Positions 6,437-15,654 of a stretch of DNA of 64,000 nt are shown here, one piece after another; positions within the stretch are counted from its first letter, which is position 1; the number at the start of each line of letters is the position of its first letter. The DNA is from Bradyrhizobium sp. SZCCHNS1050 (GTDB lineage: Bacteria > Pseudomonadota > Alphaproteobacteria > Rhizobiales > Xanthobacteraceae): contig NZ_JAUETR010000004.1 of assembly GCF_032484785.1 (NCBI RefSeq), positions 124,001-188,000 of the forward strand, read 5' to 3'. The position numbers and the translations under genes are program-made. The notes beneath the pieces are model-generated. The model had not been told where the DNA came from and ran no database searches. It saw only the letters and a program-made list of their open reading frames with translations.

Positions 6437-6736
6437 TTGAAAAAGCCCGTTCGAAATCCGCGCGAAGTCGCTGAAATCGTTGCAGTTCAGGCCCTCGGCT
6501 TCCTGGCCGGCGAACCGGAGCGGCTGGGCCGCTTCCTGGCCGAGACCGGGATTGGGCCGGAGACGCTGCGATCCTCGGCCGCCGACCCCAATTTCTTGGT
6601 CAGCGTGCTCGATTTCGTGCTGCGCGACGACGAGACGGTAAAGGCTTTTGCCGCCCACTCCAAGTTACATCCGACCAATATCATGGCTGCACGGCAGGTA
6701 TTGGGCGACCGGCAGTGGGAGCGCGACGTGCCGTGA
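6437..6736 (+). CDS. DUF3572 family protein
   Basis: A 99-residue helical protein with the DUF3572 pattern: EIVAVQALGFLAGEPERLGR, FLAETGIGPETLR and SVLDFVLRDDETVKAF. Members occur widely in Rhizobiales without a known function. The start is TTG 6437, with GGAAAGG about 8 nt upstream. Its stop TGA overlaps GTG 6733 of the DNA polymerase IV gene, so the two are probably translationally coupled. That suggests a link to DNA damage tolerance, but this is inference from position only. Confidence 0.75.
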   Translation: MKKPVRNPREVAEIVAVQALGFLAGEPERLGRFLAETGIGPETLRSSAADPNFLVSVLDFVLRDDETVKAFAAHSKLHPTNIMAARQVLGDRQWERDVP

Positions 6737-8040
6737 CCGAAGTAGCGCCAGCGAGCGGGTCGCGCGCGGTCGCCGGGCCGGCCTGCTTCTGCCGCGACTG
6801 CCTGACGGACCTCGATGATGGCGCGCGCCGCTGTACGGTCTGCGGCTCGCCGCGCCTCGTCCGCCATCGCGCCCTGCCCGCGCTGACGCTGGCCCATATC
6901 GACTGTGACGCGTTCTATGCAACCGTCGAGAAGCGCGACAATCCCGAGGTCGCCGACCGGCCCGTCATCATCGGCGGCGGCAAGCGCGGCGTGGTGTCGG
7001 CCGCCTGCTACATCGCCCGCACCTATGGCGTGCGCTCGGCGATGCCGATGTTCAAGGCGCTGGAGCTGTGTCCCGCGGCGGTCGTGATTCCCCCGGACAT
7101 GGCGAAATATGTCCGCGTCGGCCGCGAGGTCCGGCAGGCCATGCAGGCGCTGACGCCGCTGGTCGAGCCGCTGTCGATCGACGAGGCGTTCCTGGATCTG
7201 TCCGGGACCGAGCGCGTCCACGGCATGATCCCGGCAAAGGTGCTGGCGCGCTTCGCCCGCGAGATCGAGCAGCGCATCGGGATCACGGTCTCGGTCGGGC
7301 TGTCCTGCAACAAGTTCCTCGCCAAGATCGCCTCCGATCTCGACAAGCCCCGCGGCTTCGCCGCGCTCGACCAGGACGAGGCACGGCAGATGCTGGCCGA
7401 CAAGCCGGTCGGCTTCATCTTCGGCGTTGGCCCCGCCACGCAGCAGCGGCTGGCGAACCAGGGCTTCCGCACCATCGCCGACCTGCAGCGTGCCGACGAG
7501 ATCGAGCTGATGAAGCAGTTCGGCGGTGACGGCCGCAGGCTGTGGCGGCTGGCGCGCGGCATCGACGACCGCAAGGTCGTCGCTGATCGCGGCGCCAAGA
7601 CGATCTCCAGCGAGACCACCTTCGACACCGACATCCGCGACTACGCGACCCTGGAAAAGACCCTGTGGCGGCTGTCGGAGAAGGTGTCGGCACGGCTGAA
7701 GGCGAGCCAGCTCGCCGGGTCGACCATAACGCTGAAGCTGAAGACCGCGGACTTCCGCCAACGAACGCGCTCGCAATCGATCGCGGCGCCGACGCAGCTC
7801 GCCGGCAAGATCTTCGCAATCTGCAAGGAGATGCTGGCGCGCGAGACCGACGGCACGGCGTTCCGGCTGATGGGCGCAGGTGTCAGCGCGCTGCGCCCGG
7901 GCTCGGAGGCCTCCGACACCGACATGCTCGACCGCCGCTCGGCCTCGGCCGAGCGCGCGATCGATGCGCTACGCAAGAAGTTCGGCCAGGCCGCGGTCAT
8001 CCGCGGCATCGCCTATGACGGCCCGGAGCAGACGGAATGA
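6733..8040 (+). CDS. dinB: DNA polymerase IV (Y family) with N-terminal zinc ribbon
   Basis: A 435-residue error-prone translesion polymerase. Residues ~15-45 form a CxxC...CxxC zinc ribbon (FCRDCLTDLDDG, then RCTVCGS) absent from E. coli DinB. The catalytic palm has HIDCDAFYATVE and SIDEAFLD with the metal-binding Asp/Glu residues. The helix-hairpin-helix region (VGFIFGVGPATQQRLANQG) and little-finger domain follow. It is longer than typical DinB (~350) because of the ribbon and a C-terminal extension. GTG 6733 overlaps the upstream stop by 4 nt; a GTG at 6715 is an alternative. No LexA box was identified. Confidence 0.9.
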   Translation: MTEVAPASGSRAVAGPACFCRDCLTDLDDGARRCTVCGSPRLVRHRALPALTLAHIDCDAFYATVEKRDNPEVADRPVIIGGGKRGVVSAACYIARTYGVRSAMPMFKALELCPAAVVIPPDMAKYVRVGREVRQAMQALTPLVEPLSIDEAFLDLSGTERVHGMIPAKVLARFAREIEQRIGITVSVGLSCNKFLAKIASDLDKPRGFAALDQDEARQMLADKPVGFIFGVGPATQQRLANQGFRTIADLQRADEIELMKQFGGDGRRLWRLARGIDDRKVVADRGAKTISSETTFDTDIRDYATLEKTLWRLSEKVSARLKASQLAGSTITLKLKTADFRQRTRSQSIAAPTQLAGKIFAICKEMLARETDGTAFRLMGAGVSALRPGSEASDTDMLDRRSASAERAIDALRKKFGQAAVIRGIAYDGPEQTE

Positions 8041-8048
8041 TGCCCCGG

Positions 8049-8906
8049 TCAATTGCTGCAGGGCTTGCCGTCCTTCACGTCCTTGACGTCGAACTTGCCA
8101 AGCGCGCCGGCGATGACGAAATCATTGTAGTCGAGCACGAGCGCGCGCGAGACGCCGTTCTCGTAGAGCTCGAACGACATCGCGTAAACCGGCGTCTGCT
8201 CGCCCTCGGCCCGCTTGGCGTCGCGGTCATAATAGCTGACCGTCACCGGCCAGCGCGTCATCTTCTTCATCTCGTCATTGTCGGTCGAGGCGTCGGGCTT
8301 GGCGGCCGCCTTGTCGGCCGGCACCGGCGCACCGATCACGGTCAGCGTGTTGTAGACCTTCTCGCCATTGTCCGAGCCGTCATAGACCGTCAGCTCGAGC
8401 AGCGACTTGCCCTCGCGCGCGGCGGCGATGATGCGATGAATCTGCTCGGTCGGAAACACGGTCGAGCCGTCGAGCGTGAAGGTCTTCGCCTCGGGCTGCT
8501 TGAGCTTGACGGTGATGTGATCGCCGGTGCGCTCGGCGATACCGTCGACCGGGCTGGAGGCCTGCTCGTTCATGCGCGAGTCGATCTTGAAGCGGTAGCT
8601 CTTGCCGGCGCCGTCCTCCCACGCGGTGGAGCGCAGGTCGCTCAGGGTCACCTTGCCCTCACCGAGATCGAGCTCCGAGACCTGGCGGAATTCCGAAGTG
8701 TAGCCGTTGCAGGCGTTGCCAGAGAAATTGTAGAGGATGCGACCGCGCGCGCTGTTGACGGGGCTCGAGCCGCGCGACTTGACCAGGCTCAGGTCATAGA
8801 GCGCCTGATGCGGCAGGAACGGCACAGCCGCCCCGGCCTGCGCCGGACCGAACGTGATCGCCGCGACGGCGAGCGCTCCCATCGACAGTCGGAACGAATG
8901 AGCCAT
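8049..8906 (-). CDS. eipB: Cell envelope integrity protein EipB-like (DUF1849)
   Basis: A 285-residue periplasmic protein. The signal peptide (residues 1-~26, hydrophobic core SMGALAVAAITFG, cut after AGA) precedes a beta-rich domain containing HQALYDLSLVKSRGSSPVNS and ARGRILYNFSGNACNGY. Two cysteines remain after cleavage, in NACNGY and in the C-terminal GKPCSN. This matches the conserved disulfide of Brucella EipB, a beta-spiral periplasmic protein needed for envelope integrity. ATG 8904-8906 has GAGGAAAA upstream. The gene is convergent with dinB, with an 8-bp gap. Confidence 0.85.
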   Translation of the reverse strand: MAHSFRLSMGALAVAAITFGPAQAGAAVPFLPHQALYDLSLVKSRGSSPVNSARGRILYNFSGNACNGYTSEFRQVSELDLGEGKVTLSDLRSTAWEDGAGKSYRFKIDSRMNEQASSPVDGIAERTGDHITVKLKQPEAKTFTLDGSTVFPTEQIHRIIAAAREGKSLLELTVYDGSDNGEKVYNTLTVIGAPVPADKAAAKPDASTDNDEMKKMTRWPVTVSYYDRDAKRAEGEQTPVYAMSFELYENGVSRALVLDYNDFVIAGALGKFDVKDVKDGKPCSN

Positions 8907-9111
8907 GAGTTTTCCTCGGAGGACGTATCGCTGAACCGTCACATTAGAGATCGCTGCATTGCGTCGCAACTGCGGCTGTCTCACGGAAACGTGCGCTTAA
9001 AGCGCCGGAATCGCGTCGGTGCTGGCTGCTTGCATGTCACTGGCAACTGCGCCAAACAGGGCCTCGGTCCGGCACGGGACCGGCTTTCAGGCGACAGAAC
9101 GGGGATTCGAG

Positions 9112-9579
9112 ATGGCGGGTACGGTTGAACAGAATCTGGCGGCACAGGGCATCACACTGCCGGCACCAAAGGCGCCGGTGGCCAATTACGTCCCGTTCGT
9201 GCGCACCGGCAACCTGCTGTTCGTGTCGGGCCAGGTCTGCCTCGGCGCCGACGGCAAGATGATCGCCTCCGGCAAGCTCGGCGGCGGCGTGTCGATCGAG
9301 GACGGCTATGCGGCCGCGAAAGGCTGCGGCGTCAACCTGCTGGCGCAGGTGAAGGCGGCGGTCGGCGATCTCGACAAGGTCGTGCGCGTGGTCCGGCTCG
9401 GCGGCTTCGTCAATTCGGCGCCCGACTTCCTCGACGGGCCCAAGGTGCTCAACGGCGCCTCCGACCTGATGGTCGCAGCGTTCGGCGACAAGGGCCGGCA
9501 CGCCCGCACCACCGTCGGCGTGTCGGCGCTGCCGTCGGACGCGGCGGTGGAAGTCGAAGGCGTGTTCGAGGTTGAGTGA
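9112..9579 (+). CDS. RidA/YjgF family protein
   Basis: A 155-residue member of the Rid superfamily, recognised by the N-terminal region with NYVPFVRTGNLLFVSGQVCL and the body motif VKAAVGDLDKVVRVVRLGGFV. Canonical RidA deaminates reactive enamine/imine intermediates and has an Arg in its C-terminal motif. Here the matching region reads HARTTVGVSALPSDAAVEVE, which keeps the Arg. It is longer than E. coli RidA (128), placing it in the extended YjgF subgroup. ATG 9112 follows GGGGATTCGAG. A GDPD gene follows downstream across a palindromic repeat. Confidence 0.85.
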   Translation: MAGTVEQNLAAQGITLPAPKAPVANYVPFVRTGNLLFVSGQVCLGADGKMIASGKLGGGVSIEDGYAAAKGCGVNLLAQVKAAVGDLDKVVRVVRLGGFVNSAPDFLDGPKVLNGASDLMVAAFGDKGRHARTTVGVSALPSDAAVEVEGVFEVE

Positions 9580-9585
9580 GAGAGA

Positions 9586-9634
9586 GCGCATGATCCGGAA
9601 TAGTGCGCGGCGGTTTTCCGACGAGATCATGCGC
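9586..9634. repeat. GCGCATGATC palindromic repeat
   Basis: GCGCATGATCCGGAA at the left and GATCATGCGC at the right form an inverted repeat of 10 bp, with a weaker inner pairing around CGGTTTTCCGACGA. It belongs to a short palindrome class (GCGCATGATCCGGAAAAGTG) that I recall as common between genes in Bradyrhizobiaceae. Here it separates the RidA and GDPD genes. Confidence 0.7.
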
Positions 9635-9654
9635 CAGCAAAACGGACGGGGCGA

Positions 9655-10407
9655 ATGCGCGCACCTGACTGGCTGACGGCCCGCCCCGTCGCCCATCGCG
9701 GCCTGCACGATGCTGATCGCGGCATCATCGAGAACATGCCGGCCGCCGCACGCGGCGCCGTGGCCGGCAACTTCGCCATCGAATGCGACATCCAGCTGTC
9801 GGCCGATGGCGAGGCCATGGTGCATCACGACTATGATCTCGGCCGCCTCACCGAGGGCACCGGCCCGCTGATCGAGAAGACCGCGGCAGAGCTGAAAGCG
9901 ATCAAGTTCAAGCAGACCGACGAGCAGATGATGACGCTCGGCGACCTCTGCAACCTGATCGCCGGGCGCGTGCCGCTGGTCATCGAGGTCAAGAGCACGT
10001 TCCAGGGCGATCGCCGGCTGGTCCGGCGCATGGCCGAGGTGCTGGCGTCCTACTCCGGCCCGGTGGTCGGGATGTCGTTCGATCCGGACCAGGTCCGCGC
10101 CTTGCGCGAGACCATGCCGACGCTGACGCGCGGCATCGTCGCGCAGCGCAGGTACGAGGACGGCTACTGGGCCAAGCTGACCCAGGCGCAGCGCGACAGC
10201 ATGCTGCATCTCAAGCATGGCTTCAGCAGCCAGCCGCATTTCGTCGCCTATTGGATCGAGCAGCTGCCTGCGCCTGCCCCCTGGATCGCGCGCAACGTGT
10301 TCGGCTGCCCGCTGCTGACTTGGACCGTCCGCACCCCTGAGCAGCGTGCCGCCGCAGCCCGCTATGCGGATCAGATGATCTTCGAGGGGTTTACGCCGGG
10401 GACGTGA
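9655..10407 (+). CDS. Glycerophosphodiester phosphodiesterase family protein
   Basis: A 250-residue TIM-barrel phosphodiesterase that would hydrolyse glycerophosphodiesters to glycerol-3-phosphate plus an alcohol. The catalytic start VAHRGLHD...ENMPAA contains the His-Arg pair and Glu. The metal-binding IECDIQLSADGEAMVHHDY supplies Glu, Asp and the second catalytic His. LTWTVRTPEQ near the C-terminus is also family-typical. No signal peptide is seen, so it is cytosolic. Start ATG 9655; no strong ribosome site. Confidence 0.9.
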   Translation: MRAPDWLTARPVAHRGLHDADRGIIENMPAAARGAVAGNFAIECDIQLSADGEAMVHHDYDLGRLTEGTGPLIEKTAAELKAIKFKQTDEQMMTLGDLCNLIAGRVPLVIEVKSTFQGDRRLVRRMAEVLASYSGPVVGMSFDPDQVRALRETMPTLTRGIVAQRRYEDGYWAKLTQAQRDSMLHLKHGFSSQPHFVAYWIEQLPAPAPWIARNVFGCPLLTWTVRTPEQRAAAARYADQMIFEGFTPGT

Positions 10408-10509
10408 CGCCGGCCTTGAACTCGCTGCTGCGATGCACGATCTTCAGGGCGTGGCATCTGGGGCGTCCCGGCCGGGGCGTGCCGTGCCGGCCCGTTTGAC
10501 AAGGATTCG

Positions 10510-11718
10510 ATGGCATCGCCTGAGATCACGCTCGAAGCCGTTCCCGGGATCAACGAGGTCCCGGCCGCAGCATGGGACGCCTGTGCCAATCCCGAGGGCC
10601 GCGTCAGTCCCGGCTCATCTTCCGCCTGCGGCCGCGCCTACAATCCGTTCATCTCACACGCGTTTTTCTCGGCGCTCGAAGCCTCCGGCTCGGCCACCCT
10701 GCGCACCGGCTGGGCGCCGCGCCATCTGGTGGCGAAGATGGGTGACGAGGTCCTCGGCGTCGTGCCGTGCTACCTCAAGTCCCACTCGCAGGGCGAATAT
10801 GTCTTCGACCGCGGCTGGGCCGATGCCTATGAGCGGGCCGGCGGGCGCTACTATCCGAAGCTGCAGGTCTCGGTGCCGTTCACGCCGGCCACAGGGCCGC
10901 GGCTGCTGATCCGCGCCGACCAGGACCGGGACATGATCGGCAATGCCCTCGCCCAGGGACTGAAGGCGCTGTGCGGGATCAGCGAGGCGTCCTCGGTCCA
11001 CGTCACCTTCGCCCGGCAGGCCGAATGGGAGCTGCTCGCCGCGCAGGGCTTCCTGCAACGCACCGACCAGCAGTTCCACTGGCACAATCAGGGTTTTTCC
11101 AACTTCGACGATTTACTGGCGACGATGAATTCGCGCCACCGCAAGGCGATCAAGCGCGAGCGGCGCGACGCATTGGCCGCCGGCATCACCATCCATTGGC
11201 TGACCGGCAAGGACATCACCGAGGACGCCTGGGACGCATTCTTCGAATTCTACATGGAGACCGGCTCACGCAAGTGGGGCCGGCCGTATCTCAACCGCAA
11301 GTTCTTCTCGCTGATCGGCGAGAGCATGGCCGACGACGTGCTGCTGGTCATGGCCAAGCGCGAGAGCCGCTGGATCGCCGGCGCGATCAACTTCATCGGC
11401 TCGGACACGCTGTTCGGGCGCAACTGGGGCGCCATCGAGCACCACCCGTTCCTGCATTTCGAGGTCTGCTACTACCAGGCGATCGACTTTGCGATCCAGC
11501 ACAAGCTCCAAGTCGTCGAAGCTGGCGCTCAGGGCGAGCACAAGATCGCGCGCGGCTACCTGCCGCAGACCACCTACTCCGCGCACTACATCGCCGACCG
11601 CGGCCTGCGCCGGGCCATTGACGACTATCTCAAGCGCGAGCGCGCCTATGTCGAGGAAGCCGGCCGCGAGCTCGCCGAATCCGCCCCGTTCCGGAAAGGC
11701 ATGGACGAGCCGTCTTGA
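10510..11718 (+). CDS. GNAT-fold N-acyltransferase, DUF482 (peptidoglycan-biosynthesis-like) family
   Basis: A 402-residue protein of the DUF482/PF04339 family related to FemAB-type acyltransferases. Recognisable segments are AYNPFISHAFFSALEASGSA, WAPRHLVAKMGDEVLGVVPC, the basic NSRHRKAIKRERR, and GRNWGAIEHHPFLHFEVCYY followed by QAIDFAIQHKL and AGAQGEHKIARGYLP. Natural substrates of the family are not established. It is preceded by AAGGATTCG before ATG 10510 and followed after 60 nt by a HIT gene on the same strand. Confidence 0.85.
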   Translation: MASPEITLEAVPGINEVPAAAWDACANPEGRVSPGSSSACGRAYNPFISHAFFSALEASGSATLRTGWAPRHLVAKMGDEVLGVVPCYLKSHSQGEYVFDRGWADAYERAGGRYYPKLQVSVPFTPATGPRLLIRADQDRDMIGNALAQGLKALCGISEASSVHVTFARQAEWELLAAQGFLQRTDQQFHWHNQGFSNFDDLLATMNSRHRKAIKRERRDALAAGITIHWLTGKDITEDAWDAFFEFYMETGSRKWGRPYLNRKFFSLIGESMADDVLLVMAKRESRWIAGAINFIGSDTLFGRNWGAIEHHPFLHFEVCYYQAIDFAIQHKLQVVEAGAQGEHKIARGYLPQTTYSAHYIADRGLRRAIDDYLKRERAYVEEAGRELAESAPFRKGMDEPS

Positions 11719-11778
11719 CCGGCGACACGCGCCGGTGAGAGTAAGGCGCACCAAGAGGAACCGCTTAAGGGACTGCCC

Positions 11779-12204
11779 ATGACCGCCTACGATCCCAACA
11801 ATCCGTTCGCGAAGATCCTGCGCGGCGAATTCCCCTGCACCAAGGTCTATGAGAACGACCACGTGCTGGCGTTCCTCGACATCATGCCGCGCGTGCCCGG
11901 CCACACCCTGGTGATCCCGAAGGCCGCCGCACGCAACATCCTCGACATCACCGAGGAGGACTATCTCCACGTCGGCCGTGCCGTGCGCACCATCGCCCGC
12001 GCCGCCAAGACCGCGTTCGCCGCCGACGGCATCACGGTGCAGCAGTTCAACGAGCATGCCGGCGGCCAGATGGTGTTCCACCTGCACGTCCACATCATGC
12101 CTCGCCACAACGGCGATTCCCTGCTGCCACCGGCGAGCCGCAAGGAAGATCCGAAGGTGCTGGAGGAGAACGCCGCCAAGCTGATTGCGGCGCTGAAGGG
12201 CTGA
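11779..12204 (+). CDS. HIT family nucleotide-binding hydrolase
   Basis: A 141-residue histidine-triad protein with the motif HLHVHIMPR (H-x-H-x-H) near residue 100 and the N-terminal NNPFAKILRGEFPCTKVYE. HIT proteins of this Hint type hydrolyse purine nucleoside phosphoramidates. Start ATG 11779. It ends base to base against the end of nadC on the opposite strand, leaving no room for a terminator between the convergent genes. Confidence 0.9.
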   Translation: MTAYDPNNPFAKILRGEFPCTKVYENDHVLAFLDIMPRVPGHTLVIPKAAARNILDITEEDYLHVGRAVRTIARAAKTAFAADGITVQQFNEHAGGQMVFHLHVHIMPRHNGDSLLPPASRKEDPKVLEENAAKLIAALKG

Positions 12205-13053
12205 TCAGGCCTCGTCGAGCCCGATGTCGAGCGCGGCCGACGAATGCGTGATCCAGCCGACCGAGATCAGGTCGACGCCGGCCGCGGCGATCGCGGGCGC
12301 GGTCTCCACGGTGATCCGGCCCGAGGCTTCGGAGATGGCCTTGCCGCTGATCATGCCGACCGCGGTTTCGAGCTCCGCCGGCGTCATGTTGTCGAGCAGC
12401 ACCGCATCGACGCCCAGCGTCAGCGCCTGCTCGAGCTGAGCCAGAGTGTCGACCTCGACCTCGATCTTGACGAGATGGCCGGCATGGGCCTTTGCGCGCG
12501 TGATGGCAGCCTTGATGCCGCCGGCGATGGCGATGTGGTTGTCCTTGATCAGGACGGCGTCATCGAGCCCGAACCGGTGATTGCCGCCGCCTCCAGCGCG
12601 CACCGCATATTTCTCCAGCGCGCGCAGGCCCGGCGTGGTCTTGCGGGTGCAGACGATCTGCGCCTTCGTCCCCTTCACCGCCGATACCAGGGACGCCGTC
12701 GCGCTGGCGACCCCGCTCAAGCGGCAGAGGAAGTTGAGCGCCACGCGCTCGCCGGTCAGGAGCGCCCGTGCCGGGCCGCTGATGGTCGCGATCGCGTCTC
12801 CCGGCGTCACGACGCTGCCGTCCGGTCGCACGATCTCCATGCGCACGTCCGGCGAGACGGTCTGGAAGGCGCAGCGCGCCACATCGAGGCCTGCGATCAC
12901 CCCGTGCTGGCGCGCCCGCAGCTTCAGCGAGGCGCGCTGCTCGGCGGGGACGATGGCATCGGTGGTGATGTCGCCGGCGCGGCCGAGATCCTCGAGCAGC
13001 GCCATGCGCACCAGCGGCTCGTAGAGCAAGGGCGAGAGAGGATTGAGAGTCAT
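12205..13053 (-). CDS. nadC: Nicotinate-nucleotide pyrophosphorylase (quinolinate phosphoribosyltransferase)
   Basis: A 282-residue enzyme converting quinolinate plus PRPP to nicotinate mononucleotide, CO2 and PPi. Motifs: ALLEDLGRAGDITTDAIVP near the start, CTRKTTPGLRALEKYAVRAG, HRFGLDDAVLIKDNHI with the catalytic Lys-Asp-Asn-His, KIEVEVDT and ADAVLLDNMTP-like VDAVLLDNMTP. It is the last gene of nadA-nadB-nadC and overlaps the nadB stop by 4 nt (ATGA), so translation is coupled. Confidence 0.95.
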   Translation of the reverse strand: MTLNPLSPLLYEPLVRMALLEDLGRAGDITTDAIVPAEQRASLKLRARQHGVIAGLDVARCAFQTVSPDVRMEIVRPDGSVVTPGDAIATISGPARALLTGERVALNFLCRLSGVASATASLVSAVKGTKAQIVCTRKTTPGLRALEKYAVRAGGGGNHRFGLDDAVLIKDNHIAIAGGIKAAITRAKAHAGHLVKIEVEVDTLAQLEQALTLGVDAVLLDNMTPAELETAVGMISGKAISEASGRITVETAPAIAAAGVDLISVGWITHSSAALDIGLDEA

Positions 13054-14603
13054 GGCACTGCGCTCCTGAACGGCGTCTGCTCGGCCTCGACAATGTCGCG
13101 GGCAACCGCGATCGCCTCGGGCAGAGTGAGGCTGGATGGCTGCGCGACGGGCAGCGTGCCCGGACGATCGCTGCGGAAATGCGCGCCGCGGCTCTCCTCC
13201 CGCGCATGGGCCGCGACCGCAAGCATCAGGCCGACCAGCGCCGGGTCAGCCATGGACCCGGCCTGCTCTGCCAGTGGAAGCAGGCCGCTGACGGCAGCCG
13301 CGATCGTGCGATGCTCGCGCATCACGCCCAGCGCATGCGACAGCAGCGGCCGTGCGGCCGACGGATCGGACCCCGGCGGAATGGCAGCCACCGCGCACGG
13401 CTTGCCCGCACGCTGCGGCGCGCCGGCCACGCTTTCGGCCACCCATTGCGCGCAGACGATCGCTTCCATCAGCGAGTTGCTGGCGAGCCTGTTGGCGCCG
13501 TGCAGGCCGGTGCGGCTGGCCTCGCCACAGGCCCACAATCCCTCGACCGTGCTGCGTCCCATCGTGTCAACAGCGATGCCGCCCATATGATAGTGCACGG
13601 CCGGCCGCACCGGGATCGGATCGCGCGCGGGGTCGATGCCCGCCATGCGGCAGAACGCGCTGATCACGGGATAGCGCGCGGCGAAATCCTTGCCCGGCTT
13701 TTCGCGCGCATCGAGGAACACGCGGCGGCCTTGCGCACGGCGGCGCCATACCGCCCGCGCCACCACGTCGCGCGGCGCCAGCTCAGCGCCGGGCTCGTCG
13801 GCCATGAAGCGCGTGCCGGTGTCGTCGATCAGGACGGCGCCATCGCCGCGGATCGCCTCGGTGAGCAGCGGCAGCGGCCGCGACGGTCCGTCGAACGCGG
13901 TGGGGTGAAACTGCACGAATTCGAGATCGGACAGCACGGCCCCGGCCCGCGCCGCCAGCGCGAGGCCCTGGCCGAAACAACCGGCCGGATTGGTGCTGTC
14001 GAGGAACAAGCCGCCGATGCCGCCGGTTGCGATCACGACGCGTGTCGTGGCGAGGATCAGAGCTTCGTCGCCGCGCGCCGCAGCCACGCCCTGGATCGCG
14101 TTGTCATTGACGATCAGCCGGCGCGCCTCGACGCCTTCGAGCAAGGTCACCGAAGCACAACGCCTGACAGCCGCGATCAGCGCGCGCATGATCTCGCGTC
14201 CCGTGCCGTCGCCCGTCGCATGCACGATCCGGTTGCGGCTGTGTGCGGCCTCCAGGCCCAGACGCCAACGTCCATCCGCACCTCGGTCGAACGCAACGCC
14301 AAGCTGCGCGAGGCGCTCGACCGCGGCCGGCGCAGCATCGATGATGCGGCGCGCGGCGGCCTCGCCGCACAATCCGGCTCCGGCGGCGAGCGTGTCCTTC
14401 AGATGCAGCCCCGGATCATCGTCATCGCCAACCGCCGCAGCCAGTCCACCCTGCGCCCACATGCTCGACGCCTCCGCGCCGAGCGGCGACTTCGACAACA
14501 GCACGACCGGCTCGGGCGCAAGCGCAAGCGCCGTCATCAGACCTGCGGCACCGCCGCCGATGATCACGGGACGGCCGATCAACTTCGAAACATCGATGCT
14601 CAT
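13050..14603 (-). CDS. nadB: L-aspartate oxidase
   Basis: A 517-residue flavoprotein that oxidises L-aspartate to iminoaspartate, the first step of de novo NAD synthesis. The FAD-binding [13 protein letters not shown] lies near residues 17-29, and [17 protein letters not shown] follows. The substrate/active-site regions include QFHPTAF and [40 protein letters not shown] is the classic SucA/FrdA/NadB signature. It overlaps nadA by 4 nt upstream and nadC by 4 nt downstream. Confidence 0.95.
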   Translation of the reverse strand: MSIDVSKLIGRPVIIGGGAAGLMTALALAPEPVVLLSKSPLGAEASSMWAQGGLAAAVGDDDDPGLHLKDTLAAGAGLCGEAAARRIIDAAPAAVERLAQLGVAFDRGADGRWRLGLEAAHSRNRIVHATGDGTGREIMRALIAAVRRCASVTLLEGVEARRLIVNDNAIQGVAAARGDEALILATTRVVIATGGIGGLFLDSTNPAGCFGQGLALAARAGAVLSDLEFVQFHPTAFDGPSRPLPLLTEAIRGDGAVLIDDTGTRFMADEPGAELAPRDVVARAVWRRRAQGRRVFLDAREKPGKDFAARYPVISAFCRMAGIDPARDPIPVRPAVHYHMGGIAVDTMGRSTVEGLWACGEASRTGLHGANRLASNSLMEAIVCAQWVAESVAGAPQRAGKPCAVAAIPPGSDPSAARPLLSHALGVMREHRTIAAAVSGLLPLAEQAGSMADPALVGLMLAVAAHAREESRGAHFRSDRPGTLPVAQPSSLTLPEAIAVARDIVEAEQTPFRSAVP

Positions 14604-15586
14604 GATGCCAGCATCCTTTCCACCGCGCGCCGCGCGCGCTCGGCCATCGCGGGATCGATCGTGACCTCGTGCGTGTTAGTCTCGAGCGCATGGCGGATGT
14701 TCTTCAGGGTGATCCGCTTCATGTGCGGGCACAGATTGCAGGGGCGGATGAACTCGATGTCAGGATGGAGCACGGCGACATTGTCGCTCATCGAACATTC
14801 TGTCAGCAGCACCACCCGGGCCGGCCTTCTTGCTCCGACGAAGTCCGACATCGCCGCGGTGGAGCCGGCGAAGTCCGCCTCCGCCACGACCTCTGGAGGA
14901 CATTCCGGATGCGCGAGCACGGTGACACCAGGATGGTTGTCGCGCAGCGTGCGGACGTCCTCGGCGCTGAAGCGCTCATGCACCTCGCAATGCCCTTTCC
15001 AAGCCGTGATCCTGACCTTCGTCTGTGCGGCGACGTTCCGCGCGAGATATTCATCCGGCAGCATGATGACGTGATCGACACCGAGCGACTCGACCACCGC
15101 GCGCGCGTTGCCGGAGGTGCAGCAGACGTCGGACTCGGCCTTCACCGCCACCGACGTGTTGACATAGGCGACCACGGGCACGCCCGGGTGGCGCGCGCGC
15201 ATCAGCCGCACGTCGTCGGCGGTGATCGACTCCGCCAATGAGCAGCCCGCCTCTACGTCGGGGATCAACACCGTCTTGTCGGGATTGAGCAGCTTGGCGG
15301 TCTCGGCCATGAAGTGGACGCCGGCGAGCACGATCACCTCGGCATCGACCTTGGTCGCTTCGCGCGCCAGCAGCAGGCTGTCGCCGACGATGTCGGCGAC
15401 GCCGTGATAGATTTCGGGCGTCTGATAGTTGTGCGCCAGCACCACGGCATTGCGCCGGCGCTTCAGCGCCAGAATGGCTTCGACATCGTCCTCGAAGACA
15501 GCCCATTCCGGCGGCGGGATCACCCGGCTCAGACGCTCAGCAAGCGATGCATTCGGCGCGACGGCGGGCAGGACAAGATCGACCAT
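14600..15586 (-). CDS. nadA: Quinolinate synthase A
   Basis: A 328-residue enzyme condensing iminoaspartate with dihydroxyacetone phosphate to quinolinate, using a [4Fe-4S] cluster. The three likely cluster cysteines lie in the conserved contexts [17 protein letters not shown] and [11 protein letters not shown]. Further motifs are [20 protein letters not shown] and HPECPPEVV. It is the first gene of the nad operon. ATG 15584-15586 has GGAGAG 6-7 nt upstream, and that ribosome site lies inside the first predicted NadQ operator. Confidence 0.95.
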   Translation of the reverse strand: MVDLVLPAVAPNASLAERLSRVIPPPEWAVFEDDVEAILALKRRRNAVVLAHNYQTPEIYHGVADIVGDSLLLAREATKVDAEVIVLAGVHFMAETAKLLNPDKTVLIPDVEAGCSLAESITADDVRLMRARHPGVPVVAYVNTSVAVKAESDVCCTSGNARAVVESLGVDHVIMLPDEYLARNVAAQTKVRITAWKGHCEVHERFSAEDVRTLRDNHPGVTVLAHPECPPEVVAEADFAGSTAAMSDFVGARRPARVVLLTECSMSDNVAVLHPDIEFIRPCNLCPHMKRITLKNIRHALETNTHEVTIDPAMAERARRAVERMLAS

Positions 15587-15607
15587 TTATACTCTCCATG
15601 AGCATAA
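15587..15607. promoter_or_regulatory. Predicted NadQ operator, site 1
   Basis: An imperfect 21-bp palindrome, TTATACTC-N5-GAGCATAA, abutting the nadA start codon and covering its Shine-Dalgarno sequence. One mismatch separates the two arms. It is repeated at 15614-15634. Assignment to NadQ rests on position, the neighbouring nadQ gene and the dyad form. Confidence 0.65.
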
Positions 15608-15612
15608 GATGG

Positions 15613-15644
15613 CTTATACTTATCCTGAGCATAAGCTGTGTCAA
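15613..15644 (-). promoter_or_regulatory. nadABC promoter region
   Basis: A perfect -35 hexamer TTGACA lies at 15639-15644 on the minus strand, starting only 10 bp after the nadQ stop. The -10 is less clear: AAGTAT at 17-bp spacing or TATAAG at 20. Either lies within operator site 2, so repressor binding would block polymerase. Confidence 0.5.
15614..15634. promoter_or_regulatory. Predicted NadQ operator, site 2
   Basis: TTATACTT-N5-GAGCATAA, the same dyad as site 1 with one base changed, flanked by C and G that extend the symmetry. The centres of the two sites are 27 bp apart, so two dimers would sit on related but not identical helical faces. Confidence 0.65.
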
Positions 15645-15654
15645 GAGCCGGAGA

